Below, piece by piece: positions 47,834 to 60,385 of a stretch of 64,000 bases of DNA. The stretch comes from Albifimbria verrucaria. Taxonomy: Eukaryota > Ascomycota > Sordariomycetes > Hypocreales > Stachybotryaceae. Every line of letters begins with the position of its first letter. Within the stretch, counting starts at the first letter, position 1. The stretch is from the NCBI GenBank assembly GCA_020081605.1, contig JAHREC010000011.1:2542001-2606000 (forward strand). The letters are read 5' to 3'. The notes under the pieces were generated by a model that worked only from the letters and a program-made list of their open reading frames with translations, was not told where the DNA came from and did not search any database. Both the position numbers and the translations under genes were made by a program.

Positions 47834-48979
47834 TTGACAGTGTCAACACCAGAATCGAAGCTTCGACACAATTCTGACCAGTTACAACCTGTAGTTGAGC
47901 CAGTATGCTTGATCGAGCAAGATTACAAACCCAAGCCACGAGGTCGTGAAGACTTTGAGGTCGCAATTTTTGCGCACTTCCCCAAGAAGCTGACGCTGTC
48001 ATTGCTCTGTTCGACCATCACTGGAATCGCAAGGAGTATAAAAAGGTTCTTGGAGATCCCAATTCGTACACTCTTGGAGCTATCGGGAACTATAATGTGG
48101 TACTTGTGCATATGCCGGGTATGGGAAAGAACATCGCCGCTAGCGTTGCCTCGAGCTGTCGAGCGAGCTTCTTGGGTATTCGACTTGCACTTGTCGTCGG
48201 CATTTGTGGCGGAGTTCCCTGGGGGTTAACTCGAAACTATCAGACACTGTGGAGCGAATTCTAGGAGATGTAATAATCAGCGATGGCCTCGTGCAGTATG
48301 ATTTCGGTCGGCAGTATACGGACGAATTTATTCGTAAGGATACTTATCAGGATGCCCACAGCAGGCCAGGCCAAGAAATAAGAGGGTTTCTTGCAATGCT
48401 AGCTGGACAGAGGAGTCAAAAAGCTCTTTATGATTCCATAAAACAATGTGTTGCCACCTTGCGCAAGTCCACCGAGTCTACGAACAAAGGACTATATGAG
48501 TACCCAGGTACAACAACCGACGTTCTTTACAACTCAGCATATATACATAGACACCGAGATGCTAGGGAATGTCCATCATGGGCGGAAACATGTGGTACAA
48601 CAACTATAAGTTGTGAGATGGCTGAGCAGTCTGACTGTGAAGCACTAAAATGCGATGCTAGTCAACAGGTAGAACGCCGCCGTCTAACATCAACGAATAG
48701 CCAGCCACAAAATGATGGTCCGCAACTGATAATACACATTGGAAGAATTGCGTCGGCTGACAAGGTAATGAAATCTGGAACGGTACGTGATCAAGTCGCG
48801 AGAGATGAGAATATAGTCGCGTTTGAGATGGAGGGAATGGTATTTGGGAACAGTTCCCTTGTCTCATCATAAAAGGCATCTGCGACTATGCAGATTGTCA
48901 CAAGAACAAAAAGTGGCAAAATTTTGCAGCCGGAATGGCAGCAGCATGTATGAAAGCCGTTTTAGAGCAGTGGGGATAA
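47834..48979 (+). CDS. stand-alone PNP/UDP phosphorylase-like protein
   Basis: Phosphorylase-superfamily domain of the type used as sensor or effector in fungal NLR receptors, here without NB-ARC or repeats. About 383 codons. Landmarks: the [15 protein letters not shown] start, [29 protein letters not shown], a His/Cys-rich insertion at [11 protein letters not shown]...C...C, FEMEGM and [20 protein letters not shown]. The domain is complete by comparison with the receptor at 55993-60385, including the same kind of insertion. Frame breaks: T5 47967-47971, G5 48221-48225, TTT 48843-48845. The start is unclear: 47834 is only where the frame opens; an ATG at 47797 would fit if two more bases are missing. 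Confidence 0.75.
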
Positions 48980-49125
48980 AACTTGCTTTCTGGTAAACTC
49001 GGTTTACTATGGTGGGATGATAAACACATCATTTCATCTGCATTTTGTTTTTATCAATGAGCATGAGTATATCGCAATACTTGATAATTGCTGATGACAA
49101 TAACAAAAGGAATGAGTGATGAATA

Positions 49126-52090
49126 TCATCTTATCACCTGACTTCTCATCTTCTCATCTTCGGGTACTCCTCGATTGACTTCCTTGAGATATGCATCAAA
49201 CTTCTTGGTCTCCTCCATAACATCCCTTAGGTGTTTGTATGCTAGAGGCTCATTTCGAAACATTGCAAGTTGTCTGGCAGTAGATAGAGAATTACGGATC
49301 TCTCTTCCGTTCAAATTCTCTTCGGATAGCTCGATGAGTCTCTTCTCGAGGCTCGGGATGTCAAAACCGTGTCCGATCCTAGCCTCTATCTGACTTTGAC
49401 AAGTCGATTCCTCTTCAACAGATTTTTGGAAGTCCTCTAGGTGTTGGAGAAAGTTTTTCCAAATTTTTAGTCGTTCTTGTTGGCCAAGGTTATTGTAGTG
49501 CAAGCTCAGCTGAATTCGGGATTTGAATGCTTCATCAAATGTGCCCACACGGTTGCTTGTTAGGATGAGTATTCCTGTTATTCACCGTCACTTTAGCACC
49601 AAAATACAATGTATCGATATCTCAGGACCTCACCATCGTAATATTCCAGAACACGTAAAAACACTGGAGTAACAAGTGAGTGACATGTTAGCTGTTCAAA
49701 TCTGTTATATCTCACCTGAAACCAGAGCATTCCTCTCAAGATTTTGCAGAGATCTTTGTTCCAAAAAGACATCAGCTTCATCAAGCAATACCACTTTGGG
49801 TTGTCAGCTAGAACCTCTCAACGGATTGATAAGAACGCAATACCACAGCCCCACGTATTTCCAAGATGCAAGACCACGTTCAAGTACTGCGAAAACGTCA
49901 GAAGTATGCAGGGTAGTATAATTATGGGTAAAATTTACATCCTCCACTGTGTCGGCTTTAGTACCTATATCACCGCAACTCACTCTATACAAAGGCTTCC
50001 TGGCAATTTCTGCAACACTAGATCAAGTCAACAATCCGAGAATACAGGGAGTCACATAGTCACTGAACCTTTCAGCAGTCATTGTTTTCCCAGTGCCGGG
50101 ACCACGGTTCATCTTGTTAGTGCCAGAAAGTCCTTTTACCAATCGGACGCCATACCCATGCAGCAACAAGAACAAACCGTTGCCTTTTCCATGAATAATA
50201 TCAGTATTTGCCTGACCACCCAGTTGATTCATCACCACGGCTTGTATAAGCTCTTTTGTTACTGGGTTGATTACGAGGTACTCAAAGGCTTTCGTGTTCC
50301 ATTCCACATCAGCTAGATGATATACTTCAAGGTTGACTAAAGCAAACATCAGAATAACATCTTACAGGGATGCTATTAATATGATTCATGTAAAGTGAAA
50401 TACATACCCCATTCTTTTTTCTGCATGTTGAAACCGAAAATACGCGTTGGAAGGCACATGTAGAAACTGTCTGGAAGATTAGGCTGACCCTCGTTCATTA
50501 GTTCCTGTTCGAGAGTATTGATTATATTCCCTAATTCTTGGAATGCTTTCTCATTTGGTTTCTCATGCATATGGTTGTATGTTTCTCTATCAATCATGAA
50601 TCGTGCGTCGATCTATTATCGGCGTGAGAATATAACTTCATTCCGGAGGAGAGATAGGGGCTATCTTACAGAGCCGTGCGTCCCATCGCCAGCGAGTTTT
50701 CGATGGAAGACGTAGTTCCGTTTACGGCATTTCCAAAACATCTTTCCTCGTTTCAAGATTGCTTCGTTCGTCTCCTCGCTGGCAAATTTTACCGGATAGA
50801 ATGCGAGATCTTCTATATCAAATTCAGGATCGGACTTGAGTAATGACAAATAGTCCTGTGGAAGTTCCAAAAACTCCCGTAATTGTTTGAAAGTGCCGTC
50901 GTAAGACCAAGAGGAAACTTCTATTTGTCGTTTCACTGTTTTAGACTTTACAGAGGTGAGTAGCCAACCAGCTACCACATGGCCCTCTATGTTTGCAAGA
51001 CCTTCACCATGAAGTTTAGAGACAAGAATTTCTCCAGGGATCTAAAAGACAATCGTTAGTAAGAGTTACTTAGCTTGAAAATGGCAAATATAACTACTAA
51101 CAAATAGATAGTCTAGGAGATCTGCCGTAATATGTCCTCGAGATATAAGCTGTTGAACTGTCTTCCATTCATTTTGCATTCTGTCATGAATGAAGTTTCG
51201 AAGGACTATGATATATGATTGAGTCTCTTCGTCAAAGCCTGAAATTGTTTCATCAATATCGATTTGGCGATGGAACCACCATAGGTAAGGATAGCTGACA
51301 CGGCCAATTTCTGGTGTAGATATCGGGTTGGGAATGCCTTCCAATGCCAATGTGGCAAGCATCGAAGTTGCAGTTTTCATCTTATCAGAGACCAAAACGA
51401 TCCATTCTTGTTGGATGAAAGGAAGCACGTCTTCATCCACTGGATGATAGTGATCACGATGTCGCATGTGCCCTCCGGTTGAGATACGTTGACAGCATTC
51501 AAAGTCAGTATATACTATAAACGCGATATCTTTGTTTCTTTCTAGGTAGAGCTCCAGATTCGAAATGGGGTTGCTGCCACGGAGATGTGCGTTTTGAGGA
51601 CCGGAATCCACTATCCAAGGAGGCTTTTCATACAGTCTAGTCGCCGCCTCCGCACATGACACACGGAAAAGGACTTGAAATCGAGGCGAAGCTTGGATTT
51701 GATCCGGAAGAGTGTGTTGAAGCCTTCGCGCCTCCTTCAGCTCATTAAAAGCATCCTCAAGTCTGTCCAAGATATCGTCATTAGAGGTGTGTGATACGAC
51801 CTCGAGAACGCGACACAATTCCGCTCGCCAGTCTACTGTAGTAATCGGTTTTGGCCTAGCGGAAGCCTCTGATGTAGTCTGAGAGAGTTCATCTACAATA
51901 AAGCAGTCGTTAACTCAAGTTGGGGCAGTGCATACAGAGACTATTTACCGTGCATGTTATCATGGTCATGGATACTTGTGACCCCACGGAAAAGTTGCAG
52001 CGTTTGGCCAACGCTGCGAACAGTTCGCTGTTGGTGCTGGCCCTCCCCTAGCAGCCTCTTTCGCTTTTTTGTACCTCCGTACGTGTCCAT
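49126..52090 (-). CDS. AAA+ ATPase with fungal N-terminal domain
   Basis: ATP-driven remodelling protein of the fungal family with a DUF7025-like N-terminal region. Exons: 52090-51949, 51892-51102, 51041-50670, 50612-50408, 50336-50156, 50112-50069, 50017-49939, 49886-49844, 49793-49716, 49663-49634, 49574-49126; predicted 804 aa. A basic KKRKR near the start suggests a nuclear signal. Core: GKGNGLFLLLHG leading to Walker A GPGTGKTMTAE, Walker B VVLLDEADVFLEQR, sensor ILTSNRVGTFDEAFKSRIQ. The Walker A exon junction is odd: the intron 50113-50155 has its branch-like CTAAC only two bases before the acceptor and needs one added G (GGG near 50156); it leaves MNR between HG and GPGTGKT. The 3' half is clean. 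Confidence 0.88.
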
Positions 52091-52434
52091 CTTCTATCAA
52101 CTTGAGATACAGATATCTCAATACGAAAGCTCACTTTATGCGTCATTCATCCCACGTCCAAGATTGAGAATGATCCCATGAACACGCAGGAGTGTCGTTT
52201 CAACCACTTTACTCTGTTCAACTAGGGCAATGCAAGAGACAAATTAAGTGAGCTTTCGTGTCACTGTTAATCAGCCTGGCTGTGCTGTGTTGGCAATTTC
52301 TTGGCCTATCATTCGGCTGGCTGCCTCATGCGCGTTCAGCGTGTGCATTGCAGTGTTGAGCGGGGTTCACATCAGCTCAACAAACTTGAACACAACATTC
52401 AAGGAGATCTATCATCTGGGACAGCTCACCGGCA
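52091..52434. other. intergenic, AAA ATPase promoter
   Basis: No firm coding signal. An open stretch at 52248-52454 might be an upstream exon of the next weak gene. Confidence 0.35.
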
Positions 52435-52970
52435 ATGAATCTTCAGCTTCATAAAGTTGTCAGTCCCAATACAGGCGAGATGCATCGATGCTTAAATTCG
52501 CAATTAGCCGCCTCCAAAAGAACACCAAAAACAGCTACAGTTCACCATACGATCTCTAAAGACCGAACAGCAGGCGATGATACTTCAAAAATAAATGTGC
52601 TCCAGGGTTCTGGTATAAAAGAAGACCAAAAGGATATGGAGCTCACTTGAAGATTTCGAGTCTATCCACCACAAAACTCCATAAGCTGAGGTCGCAAGAA
52701 TACGAAAGCCAGCAGACTTCGGGGACCTGGATAGAATATATGCTCGAGAAACATACAGACAACAGTTCAAAAGGATATTTGGCTGCAGCTGGCATTAAAG
52801 GCACGGGAGTTGTCCCTTCAGACGAAACTCATAAATCATATCTGTCTGAGAGCTTTCCATCGTACATGAACATCGATCTACCTGACGGCAATTTATCATT
52901 CATGGACAATTGTATGGGAAATATAGAATTTGTGCTTGGGGATATGCATTCTCCTGATTTGGGATTTTAA
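52435..52970 (+). CDS. hypothetical protein, possibly C-terminal part of a regulator
   Basis: Two adjoining frames (52435-52650 and 52647-52970) join into about 178 aa if one T is missing at the CTTG near 52647, the same fault seen in the certain genes. The product is polar, Ser/Thr/Lys-rich, with an acidic end (FVLGDMHSPDLGF) like the tails of fungal transcription factors. No domain is recognised and the true 5' end may lie upstream. It could equally be a decayed gene. Confidence 0.3.
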
Positions 52971-55900
52971 ATTTTCTCAGTTGTACAGTAGCACCCTTCA
53001 ATGGTTATATATCATGATCCTGCAAATGAAGTATTTACCATCATTTGGAAGGCGGCACATCTTCTACTAAGCAAGCATCATAGTGTATTCAAAGGCATTT
53101 ATATCTCAATCTTCTAAATAGAGCTAGGAAATACAGGACAGCTGCCTCGTTCTGAGTACTGGCTCGTGGCTGGACTCATCATTGATGTTATGGACCCCTG
53201 GCTATGGGCCTGACAAAAGCTTCTACTTACTAGATTTAAGACAAGGATCAATTTTAATATCCTATTGAGGTGATCAGTGGCCATTTTGGTAGATTAGTAT
53301 GTCAATTAATGACAGGATCTACTGATTCCATGATTCGCTTTGTGATGTGTTGGGCGTGGATTGACGAGACAGCGTTTTTATTTTATTTACGCAAGACTAG
53401 CTTATCTTCATTACCCTTCTTATGGGTATAAACTGCAGGTTACCCGACCTAACAGGAAGGGATAAGCAAGCATCTTTCATCCTTTTTCATGAATACAATT
53501 CTTTGCTTCCTACCTTACGCTTTTATGAGCATCAATTCATCAGATGATGTGTGATGCCCAATTTCACTTACCATCTTCTGTGATGCTGTTGTTCTACTCC
53601 TCTATGTAACTCACTTAGGACTTGGGGCGGGGTGTTGTTTTCTGTCCCAACAAACTGATTGTGGAGGTTTTCTGACTTATCTCCTTAAATGGAGTAAGGA
53701 ACCAGAAATGTAGCAACCCCACATCCTAGTCATCGTGATAGTATATGAAGCAACGCCTTGAAACTTTAAACTGTTACTGTTATGATGTAGCTATATATAA
53801 CCACGCTATATGCTGATACATCTATCATTAGCCAATTTACTAGGTTTCTGAAGTCACTAGATTTTTCTCCGATTTTAATTGGCCACTTTCCTTGTCCGTG
53901 ACTTATCCGGCTCCTTACGCCGTTCAAGGAGACCTGAAGATATATTGATGTAAACTAAGATTTAAAGTTGCCTCGTCCTTCCACGCCACGTTAGATTAAC
54001 CCAATTGTACCCCTACTATTATCTCTACTCCTTTCCATATTGACTACTTTCTCGTTATATGGATAATTAGTTCTGTGGCCCGATCCGCTTATACTACACC
54101 TACAATATTGTTAATGTTCTTGTTCGGCACACTCACCATTTCTTAAATAAAAAAAAGTAAAGTAGCAGATTTGGGTGTTAGTGCTTCAGGCATATTTTCT
54201 GACGTAACTAAGAGTCAGTAACAGGAAGGTACAATTACTAATTGTAGATCAACCTTGATTCATATCCGTCTAAAATCGCTTCTTTGTGAATTCCTCAAAA
54301 TGTATTCTCCAGCTGATAGTTAAATGATGACGTACCTGACTACCTGATATAGTATATATTGAAAATCTAGTGGGTAAAGATTGTTTATTTTCTACTGGTC
54401 TTGCATGTGATCTTAGTGCTCTTTGTTGCTTTTTACCTGTTTGCCTCACACCCTGCCATTACCAATGCTATTAGCATCATTATCGAATCTAGTCTCCTTT
54501 GTACATAACCATGCAATATCGACCAGACAGCTGTTGCCCATATGCTCAAGTATATCATCTATACTATAGAGAAACGGACTCCAAGTCTTCAAAACCCTTC
54601 CATAGTTTCCAGGACCCACCTATCTATGTATGGTGGCTCCATTTCCATAGGCTTTCTCGTGACGAGGGCAGTCTACCGCGTCAATTTCAGCCAGTAGGAT
54701 GAAGACCCATGGGTTTATCATATGTTGAAATTACTCTTCTTGTTGATAACCTCTGTGGCAAATACGGACAACATTTTGCTCATTTGATATTGAGTTGACC
54801 AGTATTCGGAGATCCATGCGCACGAACTTTGACATCTTATGTACAAGCTTTGAGGAATACCAGATAGAGCCTCCCTCATGTTCCCACGCCATGAAAAAGT
54901 TGTATTTACCATCAATATCCTTTACACTAGCATGTACTGCCCCATTCATTCTCTAATTATGCCAGTCGGCGATGCTGGTGGACAAATTTCTCAGTTTCTT
55001 TCATAACACTGTATCGTTTTTAAAGCCCCTTTTGGGTTTTTTTCCCGGGGTTAACATCAATATCAGTGGGGGAAGTCCGACTCAGGCAGTTACAGCGACG
55101 CGCTAGTTGAGGTCGGCCCCTAGAATGAGATAGTCGCATATTTATTTGACATTACCTGGTTCCATATATGCGGTTAGATATCTTTTAAGAATGTCACAAT
55201 GTGAAGATCGCACTAACTTCCATCGCTAGCACTTACATGATATCGCCCTTTCTATTGTCCTGGTGAGTTCAATAAGCCACAAGCCTACTAGAAGTTGCTT
55301 CGCGAGAAGATGCCAGGGGAACAGCATGGTTGAAATTGGAAGCTTGGCAACCTGGTGAGCCGTTCGTTCGGAGCGAAAGAAGAAGGAAAAGGAACGGGGT
55401 TGCTTGAGGCTACACAAGGTATCCGGCTTACTTTACCAAACATTGGTTACCATTGAGTTCCATCGCATGAAGTCTTTAAAATCTTTCTTCTGGTTAAACG
55501 TATTCCCGCAAGCCCTGGTAGCAAATATTTCTAGAAAGCCCATTTTTCCTCCGAGTCTGGTAGCTAATTCGAACAAATTTCTCGCCTCTGCCCAAGCAAA
55601 CAAACACCTGCATGAAAATTATCAACACATCACCGTTAGTAAAGAGTTATAACGCGTACGCTTACGAAGAATCAGCTGTTCACCTTGATCTTCGAAACCT
55701 GGCCCAGCAAGTTTCGATCCAACTAGGATGGACTTGCTACAAGCTAAAGCCCAGCTTGGGGGCTACTTATGAAAGATGATGAATTCCGTACTTTATGGCC
55801 TTATTAAACTTTTGAATGGCCTGCTTGTCGCATTTTCAGTTGCCAGGGGGCTCTATATACGATATCACACAGGTACCTATCACAATGAGAGGCTATTCAT

Positions 55901-55992
55901 TCAGTCATGTTGAGGTAGAAGGGTCTATGTAAAGACCAAAATTTCATCGTGAGCTCTAGCTGCTCCGCAGGCATAGCCGTTTTCTACATAAG
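52971..55992. other. 3-kb AT-rich gene-poor region
   Basis: No supported gene. Base composition shifts strongly to A/T between about 53,000 and 54,950, with TA-rich words. A locally GC-rich patch at 55,030-55,130 begins with a GGGGTTAAC/CAGTGGGGGAAGTCCGAC string. No transposase frame, long terminal repeat or inverted terminal pair could be recognised by eye, but the composition fits degraded (RIP-affected) repeat DNA. Confidence 0.4.
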
Positions 55993-58900
55993 TTAACTCT
56001 GCAATCCCATCCATTCATTCAAGGTATCCTCGGCATCGTTAGTATATCGGTGATCTGGTCCCAGGGCCTCTTTAAATTGCACAAAGCACAGTTCCATCAG
56101 CTTAGTTGAATCAGCTGTACAACCCAATCTATATTGAGTATAAGCCAGGTCGTATTTAGCCCGCAGCGTATCTGGATGGGAGTCTCCAAAAACTGCTGCC
56201 GCTGTTCTAATACTTGTACATCTATCTCCTCGGCCTTATCATAATGGCCCTGTGCATAATAGGTATCTGCAAGCTTTGCGCGACTGCGGATTGTATCTGG
56301 ATGGGTGCCTCCAAGGAGTTGCTGCCGCTGCTCCAACACCTTCACCTGTATCTGCTCGGCCTTGTCATAGTGGCCCTGGTTATAATAAGTGGCTGCTAGC
56401 GCGGCATGACTATTAATAGTATCTGGATGGGCATCTCCAAGAAGCTGCTGCCGCTGCTCTAGTACCTGCATATATATCTGCTCAGCCTTATCGTAGTGGC
56501 CCTGTTGGTAATAAGTGGATGCAAGCAGCGCGCGACTGCGGATTGTATCTGGATGGGAGTCTCCAAGTAGCTGCTGCCGCTGCTCTAGTACCTGCATATA
56601 TATCTGCTCGGCCTTATCGTAGTCGCCCTGTGCATAATAGATTGATGCTAGCTCTTTGCGACTATGGATCGTATCTGGATGGGTTTCTCCAAGAAGCTGC
56701 TGCCATTGCTCTAGTACCTGCACCTGTATCTGCTTAGCCTTATTATAATGACCCTGTATATAAAAGGTAGTTGCAAGCGCTGCGTGACTATGAATAGTAT
56801 CTGGATGGGTGTCTCCAAGAAGCTGCTGCCGCTGCTCTAGTACCTGTATATATATCTGCTCGGCCTTATTATAATGACCCTGCATGTAATAGGTGCATGC
56901 AAGGTCTGCGCGACTATGGATCGTATCTGGATGGGTTTCTCCAAGAAGCTGCTGCCGCTGCTCTAGTACCTGTATATATATCTGCTCGGCCTTATCATAA
57001 TGGCCCTGTATATAATAGGTAGCTGCCAGCTCTGCGTGACTAGAGATAGTATCTGGATGGGTGTCTCCAAGAAGCTGCTGCCGCTGCTCTAGTACCTGTA
57101 TATATATCTGCTCGGCCTTATCATAATGGCCCTGTATATAATAGGTAGCTGCCAGCTCTGCGTGACTAGAGATAGTATCTATATGGGTATCACCCAGTGC
57201 TTCCTTTTGTGCAGATACAACAATAGATAGCGATTTTTCGGCTTCGCTGTAATGGCCTTGGATTTTATGTAGCAACACAAGATTACATATGGTGACGAGC
57301 GTGCTCGGATGGGCCTCCCCAAACAGCTCTTTCCGGCGCTGCAATACTTCCCGAAGTATTTCTTCGGCTTCAGTGAACCGACCCAGGTTGTAGTACGTAA
57401 TACTAAGAACATTCATGCTATCGAGGGTGTCTGGGTGGGCATCACCCTGTTCCTTCCGCAGCAAAGCCGCGAGCCGCAAATTTATACCTTCTCTCTCCCT
57501 CCACCTTTGGCGGTCGAACAGATAATTGGATATTCGCCAGAGCAGGTCAGCCAACTCTAGAGACTCCCCGCACACATCCACGTGGTCGGCGACGTGCATC
57601 GCATGCGCCAGGTATTTCTCGCACTGCTTCCACGTTTCCACTTCGGACCATGGCAATAAGGTGATTATGATTTGTAGAGCTGCGCATGCAAAGTGCCTTT
57701 CGCCTTGATTTTCCGCCACCGGTGCCACGGCCGGTCTCGAAGAGCGAGAACCCGCAGGTGATGCCGGTGCTTGTCGTCGACCAGACGGTGTTGCTGTGGG
57801 TGTCCGCTTTGCGAGCCTTGTGTCTGTTACCGTCTTTCGAACTCGATTGCTCGCCTGCTGTGTCGTAGCTTCTGCCGATACAGCCTCCGCTGCCATTCTC
57901 TGAAGCCGGTATCGCACCCCTCCTGAACAAGTTTGTGCATCTCAAAGCTCTTCTCGCCTCCCGCCTCCGTTCTGCGGTCAGACAGGAAGGAAAAGTCCTT
58001 GAGTCGTTTGATGGCCCTTCCCAGCGTAACTTCGTCCGGCGCCACGTACTTCTGGCTCTTGTCCTTACTGTATGCGGCTGCCGCCTGTATGAGCTCCCAC
58101 TGTATATTCTGGTTGTCAAAGTAGGCTAATATGTGCAAAATCTTGTATGCCAGCTGGTGCTCCGCGTCACCGTGCTGCCTTAGATACTCAATTGAGATGT
58201 GCCACGTTTCCAGCACGCTGTTGGTGACCCCAGGTCTGCGGTGGGGTCGTAGTATGTCGTTTTGAGCGTCTTCCATCTCTCCTGACCCTCCCGGAGTCGA
58301 TGTAGATATTCATCAACGCCCATCAATGCTCCCCGCATGTATGCACCGGCTTGGGAGATTGCAAGCGGCAGCCATTGGAGCTCCTCCAGTAACTGATCTA
58401 CGTCCTCGCTCTTGTCAACGTCGCCGACACCCTCGCATCCTGTGTTCGAGAGTAACTGTCTGGCTTCTTGATGTTCCATGCGCGCAACGTTAACAACTCT
58501 TCGCCCACTCACTAACGCATGGCAAATCCCTTCGTCCCGCGTCGTCCACAGCACCGCTCCGCCGGCACCGATGGGGATGTAAGGTCTCAAATTTCTACTG
58601 ACTTTTGCCTTGGATGGCGCCAGCTCAGCAATATTTGCACCACCAATCGATTTGCTTCTCAACGAAGAAGCTTTTGTTGCTCTCGTTGGTGCTTTGCTTG
58701 TCCCGCTTACACCAGACATTCTTGACGTCCCAAGACTGGTCTGCGTCTTTCCTCTAATGGCCATTGTACTGTGTGCGCTTATAGTCTGCTCTACCGGCCT
58801 GTTGACGCCGAACAACTCCAGGTTGTCCGCGTTATCAACTACCAACAGCCAGCGCGATTGCTTTTGAATAGCATGACGCACTTTGCTCAGCATGTCCTCG

Positions 58901-60385
58901 TCGGAACAACCGCGAATATCCAAGTCCAATGCGGTAGCAATCTGCTTGTAGTCGTGTGTAAACGTCGCCTCGTTCTCCGCATGGACCCAAAAACGGAGCA
59001 TGCGCTGCTTTCTAGTCGATTATATGCATACTGCAGAGCGAGCTGGGTTTTCCTATTGTACCACTTGTTAGTTACCGGTTTTCCTAAACCATCACGTACT
59101 CAAACAAACTTGCTGCTCACCCAGATCCTCCAAGTCCGCATAATGCGGCGTTCTGGCTTGTTTCTACCGCTGAGAGTGAATCCTCGAGCTGTGCGACGAG
59201 GTCGGGTCGTTGAATAACCTCATCATTTTTCGGGTAGGGTATATAGTATACAGCAAAAACGCTGGAGCCTGCAACATACCAGTTCTCGTCACTGCTACTA
59301 AGTGTTGGCGGCCTGTCTTCGGCCATTGCTCAATAATAGCTCTCGTCATCGCTGCTGCGGTTGCCGCTGCAAAGTCTTGCCAACGCTTATTCTTATGGCT
59401 ATCCGCATAGTCACAGACCCCTTTCACAACTAAGCATGGCAATTCATCCCAGACCCCAGCGCCCTCCATCTCGAAACCGAGAACCGGGTCGCCGCTTCGC
59501 TCGCTGAGCTTCTTTGCCAGCTTGTCACGCTTTTCGCCGCATTTAAACACTGCGTTACCGGATGCAACACAGCCAAAAAGACCTTCGGTTTCTGTGCTTG
59601 CTTTGCATGCCCTTGGCTCTCCAGCTGCTTGTTCTTTTCGAGCCGTTCCCGCCGTTCGAGGTATTCATCGCTGCACTTTAGCTGGTGGCAGAATGATGTG
59701 CGTGATTCGTCACAGACTGGGTCCGAGGTCGTACTGCATCGGGCGCAGAGGTTGCACTGTACAGACGCATGATGCTTGTGGCGATATGTCGGCCGGAATA
59801 GTTGGTCTTGGTTTGCCCCGGGGTATTGGTAGCGTTCTCTTCGAGGCCCTGCTGTCCCACTGGCTTGGATCTTTTCCAAATAGATCGTAGCCCGCTTCTC
59901 GAGCTCCATGGTTACCGCGGTAGTCTCAAACGTGTTGATTGCATTCCGAACATGCTTTTGTAAGTTCCCAGGAGTGTAATTATACGTATCCTTGGCCTCA
60001 AACACGTCCGGATATTGCTTGCCAAAACCATGCTGAGCGATAGACTTGCTGACGACTACATCCCCTAACAGTAAGTCTTCGCGCTTTGCTTGGGAGGGAA
60101 CTCCACCGCAGATCCCGGTGATCAGGACAAGTGACAAGCCGGGGAAGCTGGAGCACAGTCGCGCCCCAGTTGTGGCAGCTCTGGTTGTACCCATTTCTGT
60201 ACGAACCAGGACCACTGAGAAATCCCCATCGTTCCCGAAGTGTACACATTGCTATCCCCAGGCGCCTGCCTGTAACGGCCAGGGCCGTCTCTGTGGTCTA
60301 GCAGCAGCTCAATCGCATCGTACTCCAGCGGAAGCGCGCATATGATGGCAATGTCTGGTTGATCGTGGGGGTAAGACGAGGTCAT
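55993..60385 (-). CDS. NLR-like receptor: PNP domain, NB-ARC, TPR repeats
   Basis: Fungal STAND immune-type receptor. Exons 60385-59121 and 59052-55993, a 68-nt intron inside the P-loop codon region; predicted 1443 aa. The PNP domain starts DIAIICALPLEYDAIELLL and has VLITGICGGVP, a His/Cys-rich insertion and FEMEGAGVWDELPCLVVKG. NB-ARC: GLGGSGKTQLALQYAYN, RWLLVVDNADNLELFG, LWTTRDEGICHAL, LPLAISQAGAYM. An insertion of about 70 Ser/Thr/Arg/Lys-rich residues sits between Walker B and LWTTRDE. The C-terminus holds about 11 TPRs of 42 aa. Seven one-base breaks: 60224-60227, 59574-59578, 59255-59259, 58989-58993, 58228-58231, 57917-57920, 56186-56187. It likely recognises a ligand through its TPRs and signals via the PNP domain. 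Confidence 0.88.
56187..57194 (-). repeat. eight 126-bp tandem units coding near-identical TPRs
   Basis: Eight consecutive 42-codon units within the receptor. Two units at about 56943-57194 are nearly identical at the DNA level, and all share EQRQQLLG-type ends. Flanking TPRs (two on the N-terminal side, one on the C-terminal side) are much more diverged, so the block has been homogenised or expanded recently. Confidence 0.9.

Noticed and set aside
55060..55130. Transposon terminal inverted repeat (CAGTGGGGG...)
   Set aside because: No matching inverted copy or target-site duplication could be located in the window.
56214..56740. Plus-strand open frames across the TPR block
   Set aside because: They are shadows of the tandem repeats on the minus strand.
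57547..58119. Minus-strand frame of 190 codons
   Set aside because: It overlaps the NB-ARC/TPR linker in a different frame and has Arg-rich shadow composition.
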